17,310 nt of DNA from an uncultured Oscillospiraceae bacterium. GTDB taxonomy: Bacteria > Bacillota > Clostridia > Oscillospirales > Oscillospiraceae. Location: NCBI GenBank assembly GCA_934668285.1, contig CAKUNB010000019.1, positions 1 to 17,310 of the forward strand, read 5' to 3'. A model generated the notes under the pieces. That model worked only from the letters and a program-made list of their open reading frames with translations, did no database searches and was not told the DNA's origin. The position numbers were made by a program, and so were the translations under genes. Positions 1 through 5,437 of this stretch are shown in pieces; positions within the stretch are counted from its first letter, which is position 1, and every line of letters begins with the position of its first letter.

Positions 1-159
1 CTCCACAAGGTCGTAAATATCCTTGAAGTGATAGTAAAAGGTCATGCGGTTGATACCGCAGTCGTCTGCGATGTCGCCCACTGTAATTTTGGTGAGTGGC
101 TTTTTCAGAAGCAAATTTTTCAGCGACTGCTCCAAAGCGCGCTTTGTGATCTGCGACAT
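1..159 (-). CDS. TetR/AcrR-family transcriptional regulator, N-terminal part (cut by window edge)
   Basis: Only the first 53 residues are present; the rest lies beyond base 1. They form a TetR-type DNA-binding domain: helix 1 (about residues 3-19, ITKRALEQSLKNLLL), then the helix-turn-helix from about 24 to 47 (ITVGDIADDCGINRMTFYYHF), ending in the hallmark TFYYHFKDIYDLVE. The GINRMTFYYHF form is close to the DhaS-like subgroup of TetR proteins. The family binds DNA as dimers and usually represses neighbouring genes until a small ligand binds the C-terminal domain, which is not visible here. The ATG at 159 is preceded by AAAAGGAG (minus strand, 168-175) at good spacing. The family is usually about 190 residues. 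The ligand and targets cannot be told; the divergent membrane-protein gene at 606 is a possible target because the shared gap holds an inverted repeat (361-367/392-398), but that is inference. Confidence 0.9.
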   Translation of the reverse strand, partial: MSQITKRALEQSLKNLLLKKPLTKITVGDIADDCGINRMTFYYHFKDIYDLVE

Positions 160-332
160 GCCGTCGTCTCCTTTTGGTTTACATAATATCTGGATTGCGC
201 CCTGCTCCGGATTCTGGAAGGTCAGGGGGATGAAGATCTTCCTGATGGTGCTGCCAAGGAAGCCCGCCCCGCGCTCTGACGGCGGCGTCCCTTCCTCTTT
301 TCCCCTCTGCGCCGGGTTTTAGACCTATTGGT

Positions 333-361
333 ATTATATCAGACAAAAAACAGAAAGAAAA
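333..361 (-). promoter_or_regulatory. Candidate promoter for the TetR-type gene
   Basis: On the minus strand TATAAT lies at 338-333, preceded by TGA (extended -10), with TTTTCT at 361-356 as a weak -35 after a 17-bp spacer. This predicts a leader of roughly 165 nt before the ATG at 159. The -10 is perfect and the -35 poor. Confidence 0.45.
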
Positions 362-542
362 CATGACGGATTGCACAAAATTGAAACGCCGGTCATGTTT
401 GAAATCGCTAAAGTAACGAGTTATACGAAGCGGAAACTGTGTAGAATTAAAGAAAAACTCATACTACCCAAGGAGTAGAAATGCGCTTTCGGCCCTTTCC
501 CGCACCCGTCCGCCGACCTTTGGCAAGGCGGGAGGGCGGCGG

Positions 543-571
543 TTTACTTTTTGGGAGAGTCGTGATATAAT
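543..571 (+). promoter_or_regulatory. Sigma-A promoter of the DUF2238-like membrane-protein gene
   Basis: TTTACT (543-548), 17 bp, TATAAT (566-571), with TG at 563-564 giving an extended -10. The predicted start near 578 leaves a short leader before the SD AGGAGA (595-600) and ATG at 606. Confidence 0.75.
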
Positions 572-605
572 GCGGGTGAATTTTAACTGGCGATAGGAGA
601 TTGCA

Positions 606-1427
606 ATGAAACGAAAATCTGATGCGAAAAGGCTGTTTCCCTACAAGCACAGGGGGACGGCAATTCTGTTTCTGGTTCTGCGCTGCCTGGTGGTGCTTAT
701 CCTGGTGCGCAAGGCGTTTTTGCACGAATGGGAGAGCGTGTTTTACTGCGTGCTGACGCTGCTGCTGTGGCTGCTGCCTGGGATTGCCTCGTCTATTCTG
801 AAAATCACCCTGCCGTCTGCGCTGGAGGTTGTGATCCTGCTGTTTATTTTCTCTGCGGAGATTCTCGGCGAGCTGAACAGCTTCTACGTCCGCATTCCGC
901 ACTGGGACACCATGATGCACACGATCAACGGCTTTTGCTGCGCTGCCATCGGCTTTGCGCTGGTGGACATTCTGAACCGGAACGACCGGTTTTCGCTGAA
1001 GCTCTCGCCGCTGTACCTCGCCATCGCCGCGTTCTGCTTTTCCATGACGGTCGGCGTGCTCTGGGAGGTATTTGAGTACTCCGTGGACGGCATCGGCGGC
1101 AAGGATATGCAGAAGGACACCGTGCTGCACACGATCAGCAGCACGATGCTCGACGAGACGCACAGCAACAAGGTGGTACAGATCGGGGACATTTCCGACG
1201 TCATTATCGTCCACTCCGACGGGACGCAGGAGGCGCTTGGCATCGGCGGCTATCTGGACGTCGGCATCCACGACACGATGAAGGATCTGATCGTCAATCT
1301 GATCGGCGCGTTTGTATTTTCCGTGATCGGCTTTTCCTACGTGAAGCATCGGGGAAAAGGCAAGATCGCGAAGGAATTCATTCCGCAGGTGGACCCACCC
1401 GAGGACGAAGCGCCACCCGAGGAATGA
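606..1427 (+). CDS. Integral membrane protein resembling the DUF2238/YjdF group
   Basis: 273 residues with a basic N-terminus and about six membrane helices (roughly 18-36, 46-66, 71-88, 107-123, 137-155 and 228-246). Between helices 3 and 4 is PHWDTMMHTINGF (99-110), and helix 5 ends in GVLWEVFEYSVDG (150-162). The W-D-x3-H and E-x2-E pattern recalls the DUF2238 (YjdF) membrane family; I assign this by motif memory and no function is established. Residues 163-227 form a soluble loop that includes IGDISDVIIVHSDG. The C-terminal tail is short and acidic/Pro-rich (PPEDEAPPEE). The acidic and His residues beside the helices (D101, H105, E154, E157) could bind a metal, which is inference. The gene has its own promoter (543-571) and SD and appears monocistronic; the following 250 bases belong to the pfp control region. 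Confidence 0.8.
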   Translation: MKRKSDAKRLFPYKHRGTAILFLVLRCLVVLILVRKAFLHEWESVFYCVLTLLLWLLPGIASSILKITLPSALEVVILLFIFSAEILGELNSFYVRIPHWDTMMHTINGFCCAAIGFALVDILNRNDRFSLKLSPLYLAIAAFCFSMTVGVLWEVFEYSVDGIGGKDMQKDTVLHTISSTMLDETHSNKVVQIGDISDVIIVHSDGTQEALGIGGYLDVGIHDTMKDLIVNLIGAFVFSVIGFSYVKHRGKGKIAKEFIPQVDPPEDEAPPEE

Positions 1428-1471
1428 CCCGCCCGCCGCAGCCGCAATGCGGAATTTCGTCAGACGGACGC

Positions 1472-1500
1472 TTGCATTGCGCAGGCGGTTGTGGTATACT
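1472..1500 (+). promoter_or_regulatory. pfp promoter with overlapping inverted repeat
   Basis: TTGCAT (1472-1477), 17 bp, TATACT (1495-1500), with TG at 1492-1493 as an extended -10. The -35 lies inside the right arm of an 8-bp inverted repeat CGCAATGC (1443-1450) / GCATTGCG (1474-1481), which could be an operator or the weak terminator of the upstream gene. Confidence 0.75.
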
Positions 1501-1506
1501 GTACCT

Positions 1507-1677
1507 GAATTTGTGCATGGTGGCACTGATACTGGAATCTGTGAAAAAGCCTGAAACGCTTTTTATGGCGCCTGAGGCGCGTCAGATTCTGCATGAGACG
1601 GTGCATCGTGCGTAGCACATGGGATTCTTGATGAAATAGTTTCATCAGGAATCAGTATGAAACATGGAGGAATCGTT
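1507..1677 (+). ncRNA. Structured 5' leader of pfp (candidate cis-regulatory RNA)
   Basis: From the predicted start near 1507 to the ATG at 1678 the leader is packed with hairpins. They are GTGC/GCAC (1513-1516/1523-1526); a branched unit closed by GAATCTG (1535-1541) with CAGATTC (1583-1589) enclosing AAAAAGC/GCTTTTT (1544-1550/1558-1564) and GCGCC/GGCGC (1568-1572/1576-1580, one register); GTGC/GCAC (1608-1611/1615-1618); and a 14-bp stem at 1623-1653 just before the SD. I do not recognise a named riboswitch class. The pairings are read by eye and no folding energy was computed. Confidence 0.45.
1623..1653 (+). repeat. 31-nt hairpin repeat, copy 1 (upstream of pfp SD)
   Basis: The left arm (1623-1636, GATTCTTGATGAAA) pairs with 1640-1653 over 14 positions, with one G-U pair and a 3-nt loop. 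A relative, 25 of 31 bases identical by ungapped comparison, lies at 11651-11681. There is no T-tract after it, so it is not a standard terminator. It ends 11 nt before the SD GGAGGA (1666-1671). Confidence 0.7.
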
Positions 1678-2922
1678 ATGAAAACAAAGAAACCGCTTGT
1701 CGGTGCGGCGATTATCGGTCAATCCGGCGGCCCCTCTGCTGTAATCAATGCCAGCGCCTACGGCGTGATCAAGACGGCGCTGGAAAGCGAGAGTATTACC
1801 AAGGTTTACGGCGCCCACCACGGCATCGTTGGCGTACTCAACAGCCGCCTGATCGATCTGGGCAAGGAAGACCCCAAGGAGCTGGAGCGCCTGCTCTATA
1901 CGCCTTCCTCCGCTCTCGGTTCCTGCCGCTATAAGATTGCCGACCCCGAGGTCGACGATACCGACTATAAGCGCATTCTGGAGGTCTTTGAGAAGTACAA
2001 CGTCCGCTATTTCTTCTATAACGGCGGCAACGACTCGATGGATACCTGCAATAAAATCAACCGTTACATGCAGAAGGTCGGCTACGAATGCCGCGTCTTC
2101 GGCGTGCCCAAGACCATTGACAACGACCTGTTCGGCACCGACCACTGCCCCGGCTTTGCCTCGGCGGCGAAGTACATCGCCACCTCCTTCATGGAGGTTT
2201 CCCGCGACAGCACGGTGTATGACAAGGGTATGATCACCATCATCGAGTGCATGGGCCGCCATGCGGGCTGGCTGACCGCTGCGTCGGCGCTGGCCGGTCT
2301 GAGCGGCGATGGCCCCGACCTGATCTACCTCCCCGAGGTCGATTTCGACATGGATCAGTTCCTTGACGACGTGATCGAAACCTATAAGCGCCGCGGCAAG
2401 TGCCTCGTCGCGGTTTCCGAGGGTCTGCACTACTCCGACGGCACCTTCGTTTCCGAGGCCAAGACCTCCGGCACCGACGGCTTCGGCCATGCGCAGCTCG
2501 GCGGCCTTGCCGCGCGGCTCGCGTCCATCCTCAAGGCTGCCACCGGCGCAAAGGTGCGCGGCATTGAGCTGTCCCTGCTGCAGCGCTGCGCCGCCCACTG
2601 CGCCTCCCTGACGGACATCGAGGAATCCTTCCAGTCCGGCAAGGTTGCTGTGGAGTCCGCGCTGAAGGGCGAGACCGGCAAGATGGTCGGCTTTACCTGC
2701 GACCGCACCAAGGGCTATCGCTGCAAGTATGAGCTGTTCGATCTGGAAAAGGTGGCGAACTTTGAAAAGAAGGTTCCGCTGGAATGGATCACCGAAAACC
2801 ATACCTACGTAACCGAAGACTTTATCCGTTACTGCCTTCCGCTGATCAAGGGCGAAACCAAGCTCGAATACGAAAACGGCCTGCCCCGCTTTGCCCGCCT
2901 GAAGCAGGTTTTTGCAAAGTAA
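1678..2922 (+). CDS. pfp: PPi-dependent 6-phosphofructokinase (diphosphate--fructose-6-phosphate 1-phosphotransferase)
   Basis: Interconverts fructose 6-phosphate + PPi and fructose 1,6-bisphosphate + Pi in the cytoplasm, a reversible glycolytic step that saves ATP. Motifs in the 414-residue product: GQSGGPSAVINAS near the N-terminus (14-26); GGND (116-119), where Asp replaces the second Gly of the GGDG motif of ATP enzymes; PKTIDND (144-150), where Lys replaces the Gly of ATP enzymes; and MGRHAGWL (192-199). These substitutions are the accepted PPi signature. An ATG at 1657 is in frame, but I chose 1678 because GGAGGA lies 6-7 nt upstream of it and because the alternative would start close to the leader hairpin. 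The gene seems monocistronic, with its own extended -10 promoter and a strong terminator at 2939-2970. Control through the long leader is possible. The asparagine in GGND rather than GGDD is a small variation. Confidence 0.95.
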   Translation: MKTKKPLVGAAIIGQSGGPSAVINASAYGVIKTALESESITKVYGAHHGIVGVLNSRLIDLGKEDPKELERLLYTPSSALGSCRYKIADPEVDDTDYKRILEVFEKYNVRYFFYNGGNDSMDTCNKINRYMQKVGYECRVFGVPKTIDNDLFGTDHCPGFASAAKYIATSFMEVSRDSTVYDKGMITIIECMGRHAGWLTAASALAGLSGDGPDLIYLPEVDFDMDQFLDDVIETYKRRGKCLVAVSEGLHYSDGTFVSEAKTSGTDGFGHAQLGGLAARLASILKAATGAKVRGIELSLLQRCAAHCASLTDIEESFQSGKVAVESALKGETGKMVGFTCDRTKGYRCKYELFDLEKVANFEKKVPLEWITENHTYVTEDFIRYCLPLIKGETKLEYENGLPRFARLKQVFAK

Positions 2923-2938
2923 AAACTGAAATCAAAAA

Positions 2939-2970
2939 CGGCGCTCCCGATGGATGTTTCGGGAGCGCCG
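2939..2970. terminator. Bidirectional intrinsic terminator between pfp and rlmH
   Basis: A perfect 12-bp stem CGGCGCTCCCGA (2939-2950) / 2959-2970 with an 8-nt loop. On the plus strand it is followed by TTGGTTTATTT. On the minus strand it is followed by TTTTTGATTT, the better T-tract, serving the sufC-sufB-rlmH transcript. Confidence 0.9.
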
Positions 2971-2975
2971 TTGGT

Positions 2976-3458
2976 TTATTTGTGGTATTTTGTTCCGGCT
3001 TGGATGGTTTCGGCGCGGTAGAGCTGCTCGAGGGCCATGACGCGCACGAGGTGGTGCGGGAAGATCATCGGGCCGAAAGACAGGCGGAAGCTCGCCATTG
3101 CCTTGATGCGCGGGTCGATGCCGAACGACGAGCCGATGAGGAAGCACAGGCTGCTTTTGCCCTCGTTTTTCACCTGCGCGAGCTTCCGCGCGAAGGCCTC
3201 GGACGAGAGCGTCTGTCCCTCCGGAGTAAAGACGCAGAACCACGCGTTTTTCGGCAGCTTCGCCTCGATGAGCGCCGCCTCGGCGGCAAGGCCCACCGCA
3301 ATCTGCGCGGGGGACGGGTCGTCCGGCAGCCGCTGCTCCGGCAGCTCGATCAGTGAGAATTTGCAGTAGCCCGCCAGCCGTTTGGCGTATTCCTCGGCCG
3401 CCGCGAGATAAAATTTCTCCTTGAGCTTGCCGACGGCAATCAGAGTGACCGAAAGCAT
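2976..3458 (-). CDS. rlmH: 23S rRNA (pseudouridine1915-N3)-methyltransferase RlmH
   Basis: RlmH is a small SPOUT-fold methyltransferase that uses SAM to methylate N3 of pseudouridine 1915 in helix 69 of 23S rRNA on assembled 70S ribosomes. The 160-residue length is that of the family. The SAM-knot segment is CFLIGSSFGID (105-115; many homologues have IGG where this has IGS). The C-terminal signature runs LSFGPMIFPHHLVRVMALEQLYRA (126-149), and the protein ends in GTKYHK, the usual RlmH terminus. It is the last gene of the sufC-sufB-rlmH set, starting 10 nt after the sufB stop, so it is very likely co-transcribed and ends at the shared terminator. Its SD is weak (GAGGGCG), which fits coupling to sufB translation. 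Confidence 0.95.
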   Translation of the reverse strand: MLSVTLIAVGKLKEKFYLAAAEEYAKRLAGYCKFSLIELPEQRLPDDPSPAQIAVGLAAEAALIEAKLPKNAWFCVFTPEGQTLSSEAFARKLAQVKNEGKSSLCFLIGSSFGIDPRIKAMASFRLSFGPMIFPHHLVRVMALEQLYRAETIQAGTKYHK

Positions 3459-3468
3459 TGCCGCGCCC

Positions 3469-4392
3469 TCAGCGCAGGAAGCCTTCGAGGATCTTCTGCT
3501 CGGCCTGCTCGGCGGAGAGGCCGAGGGTCATGAGCTTGAGGATCTGCTCGCCGGCGATGCGCCCGATGGCCGCCTCATGGATCAGGGCGGCGTCGACGTG
3601 GTTGCAGGTGATCTCCGGAATGGCACGAACCTTCGCCGTGCCCATGATGATCGCGTCGCACTGGACGTGGCCGAAGCACTTGCAGTTGCCCTCAACGCGG
3701 GGATAAAAGACCTGCGACGATGCGTCCTGCGCGACGGAGCGCGAAACGACCTGCGCCTTGCTGTCCTCGCCGTTGAGGAATACATCCATTTCGGACACTG
3801 CGTGCTGCGCACCGTGAGTCAGGAGCTTTTCGCGGATGATGATTTCGCTGCTTGCGCCGTTACATTCTGCTTTGGTGTAGCGTTTCGTGTCGTCCACGCC
3901 GCGGATCTGGCTGGTTTCCAGCGTGACCGACGCGCCCTCCTCCAGATAGAGGATGGTTTGCGGGTTGAGCAGGCGCTTGCCGCTGCCCTCGCCCTCGCCG
4001 TAGTGCTTTTCAATGTAGCGCACCCTTGCGTTTCTGCCGACGTAGAAGGTGTGGATGCCGTCGTGCTGGCTGTCGCAGTCGCCGCAGTTGTGGATGCCGC
4101 AGCCCGCGACGATGGTCACGTCCGCGCCCTCGCCGACGAAAAAGTCGTTGTAGACCATGTCCTGAAAGCCGGACTTCGTCAGCACGACGGGAATGTGAAC
4201 GGACTCACCGACGGTGTGCGGCGCGATGCGAATGTCGATGCCGTCCTTGTCGGTCTTGGACTCGATCTGGATGTGCTCGGTGTTGCGGCGGAAGGCCTTC
4301 GCACCGTCGGAGCGGATGTTGACCGCGCCCTCGCCGGTGCCCTTCATGTCGGCAACGATCTCGAGAATGTGCTTTTGTACGTCGTTCAGCAA
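3469..4392 (-). CDS. sufB: SufB/SufD-family Fe-S cluster scaffold, short SmsB-like form
   Basis: 307 residues, much shorter than classical SufB (about 480), and made almost only of the SufBD beta-helix core. Such a protein paired with SufC and without SufD, SufS or SufU matches the minimal SUF-like (SMS, SmsCB) system described in anaerobes and archaea. Likely Fe-S residues are a Cys cluster C98, C103, C106 (GCGIHNCGDCDSQHDGIH) and, in the C-terminal half, C237, C239, C245 (GHVQCDAIIM), C263 and H272-E273 (ALIHEAAIGRI), the last matching the HEA segment whose Glu serves cluster assembly in SufB. The start is TTG at 4392, overlapping the sufC stop by 7 nt; GGAGGTG sits about 8 nt upstream inside sufC, so translation is coupled. 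Role: scaffold that assembles and hands on clusters with SufC ATP hydrolysis. Which residues hold the cluster is inferred. Confidence 0.9.
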   Translation of the reverse strand: MLNDVQKHILEIVADMKGTGEGAVNIRSDGAKAFRRNTEHIQIESKTDKDGIDIRIAPHTVGESVHIPVVLTKSGFQDMVYNDFFVGEGADVTIVAGCGIHNCGDCDSQHDGIHTFYVGRNARVRYIEKHYGEGEGSGKRLLNPQTILYLEEGASVTLETSQIRGVDDTKRYTKAECNGASSEIIIREKLLTHGAQHAVSEMDVFLNGEDSKAQVVSRSVAQDASSQVFYPRVEGNCKCFGHVQCDAIIMGTAKVRAIPEITCNHVDAALIHEAAIGRIAGEQILKLMTLGLSAEQAEQKILEGFLR

Positions 4393-5120
4393 GTTCCGTT
4401 CACCTCCAAGCGGTTACAGCCGGTCACGGTGTCGGCGAGAATTTTCGGATAAATTTCGTCCACGCTGCCGCGTGCGGAAACGCTGCCGTTCGCGATCAGC
4501 ACGATCTCGTCGGCCAGCCGGATGATGCGCTCCTGATGGGAAATAATGAGGATCGTGGCCTCTTTTTTGTCGTGGATTTCCTGAAACGTCTCCGTCAGGC
4601 GCGCAAACGACCACAGGTCAATACCCGCCTCCGGCTCGTCGAAGATCATCAGCTCGCTGCGCCGCGCCAGCACGGTGGCGATTTCGATGCGCTTGACCTC
4701 GCCGCCGGACAGGCTGGTGTCCACGTCGCGGTCGATATAGTCGCGGGCACACAGGCCGACCTTCGTCAGGTAGGAGCAGGCCTTGTCATGGCTCATGGCC
4801 TCGCCCGCCGCCACGTCCAGAAGGTCGCGGACCTTCATGCCCTTGAAGCGCGGCGGCTGCTGGAAACCGTAGGAAATGCCAAGCCGCGCCCGCTCCGTTA
4901 CGGAAAGGCCGGTGATGTCCGTGCCGTTCCAAATGATCGAGCCGCCGGTGGGCCGGTAAATGCCCATAATCGCGCGGGCAAGGCTCGTCTTGCCGCCGCC
5001 GTTCGGGCCGGTGATGACGACAAAGCGCTTGTCCGGCACGGTCAGGCTCACGCCGCGGAGAATATCGACCGAACCGGCCTCGTCCGCAACGTGGTAGGAC
5101 AGATTTTGAATCTCTAACAT
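4386..5120 (-). CDS. sufC: SufC/SmsC Fe-S assembly ABC ATPase
   Basis: A cytoplasmic ABC-type ATPase that powers Fe-S assembly on the SufB-type scaffold and has no membrane partner. The 244 residues show Walker A GPNGGGKTS (38-46), Q-loop FQQP (86-89), signature LSGGEVKR (137-144), Walker B LMIFDEPEAGID (157-168) and the H-loop histidine H195 (ISHQERI). LSGGE followed by KR and an E-I helix, and DEPEAGID in place of the transporter-type DEPTSALD, separate SufC from transporter ATPases. ATG at 5120 is preceded by AAAGGATGA at fair spacing. It is the first gene of sufC-sufB-rlmH, and its last codons contain the sufB SD and TTG start. I could not find a convincing promoter in the 70 bases upstream; the repeat mosaic begins at about 5190. 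Confidence 0.95.
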   Translation of the reverse strand: MLEIQNLSYHVADEAGSVDILRGVSLTVPDKRFVVITGPNGGGKTSLARAIMGIYRPTGGSIIWNGTDITGLSVTERARLGISYGFQQPPRFKGMKVRDLLDVAAGEAMSHDKACSYLTKVGLCARDYIDRDVDTSLSGGEVKRIEIATVLARRSELMIFDEPEAGIDLWSFARLTETFQEIHDKKEATILIISHQERIIRLADEIVLIANGSVSARGSVDEIYPKILADTVTGCNRLEVNGTC

Positions 5121-5189
5121 ATCAGTTCATCCTTTGTGTTTCCTTGAAATCGAAACAGATAGCATAGTTTTCCCGCTCCGTGCGAGATT

Positions 5190-5358
5190 ATGAGCCTCAA
5201 CTCTGCGCCGCAGCGCCTCGGCTCCCTTTACACAAGGGAGCCTTTGGCCGGTACGCGCCCATAGGGCTTCCCTGTGTAAGGGAAGCTGTCAGCGAAGCTG
5301 ACTGAAGGGTTGTTTTCGCGCCAGCGGCGCGAATTCTGATCCGTGCCGTAAGGCTCAT
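5190..5358. repeat. MITE-like palindromic element of about 169 bp
   Basis: Bounded by an 8-bp inverted repeat ATGAGCCT (5190-5197) / AGGCTCAT (5351-5358). It contains four further hairpins: GGCTCCCTT/AAGGGAGCC (5220-5228/5234-5242), GCTTCCCT/AGGGAAGC (5266-5273/5279-5286), GTCAGC/GCTGAC (5288-5293/5297-5302) and TTCGCGCC/GGCGCGAA (5315-5322/5326-5333). The first two hairpins are partly complementary to each other, making a larger nested palindrome. Elements of this look are common between genes in gut Clostridia (from memory). No reading frame of note. Confidence 0.7.
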
Positions 5359-5398
5359 CTATATTATTCACTATTCACTAGCCGACAGTGCCTGCACC

Positions 5399-5420
5399 GG
5401 CGGGCTGGGGGCAGCCCGCC
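5399..5420. repeat. GC-rich palindrome downstream of argS
   Basis: A perfect 9-bp stem GGCGGGCTG (5399-5407) / CAGCCCGCC (5412-5420) with loop GGGG. It follows the argS stop on the minus strand but lacks a T-tract, so it is more likely a dispersed repeat than an intrinsic terminator. Just before it on the plus strand is a short tandem ATTCACT x2 (near 5366-5379). Confidence 0.6.
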
Positions 5421-5437
5421 CTACGCAGCGGTTATTA

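Larger units (their letters stand above)
160..605. other. Divergent intergenic region between the TetR-type gene and the membrane-protein gene
   Basis: No convincing protein gene is seen here. It holds the long TetR leader (160 to about 326), an inverted repeat ACATGAC (361-367) / GTCATGT (392-398) that could be an operator, and a plus-strand promoter-like pair TTGAAA (399-404), 17 bp, TATACG (422-427). After that comes a 29-codon reading frame 481-570 with AAGGAG at 470-475. The frame is rich in Arg and Pro and overlaps the promoter of the next gene, so it is doubtful. A GC-rich stretch (about 495-540) can fold on itself (CCGCC...GGCGG). Confidence 0.5.

Noticed and set aside
179..376. A 65-codon minus-strand frame upstream of the TetR-type gene
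   Set aside because: No SD, no recognisable domain, and it starts upstream of the predicted promoter at 333-361; it is better explained as leader sequence.
459..1526. A long minus-strand open frame opposite the membrane-protein gene
   Set aside because: Composition is His/Arg/Gln-rich without family motifs; the plus-strand gene has promoter, SD and clear membrane helices. It is a GC-rich shadow.
1657..1677. Earlier in-frame ATG for pfp
   Set aside because: No SD in front of it, and the strong GGAGGA lies just before 1678; homologues start near MKTKKPLVG.
1645..2802. A 385-codon minus-strand frame opposite pfp
   Set aside because: Shadow of a well-supported enzyme gene in a GC-rich genome.
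5399..5420. GC palindrome as argS terminator
   Set aside because: No T-tract on the minus strand after the stem; kept as a repeat instead.
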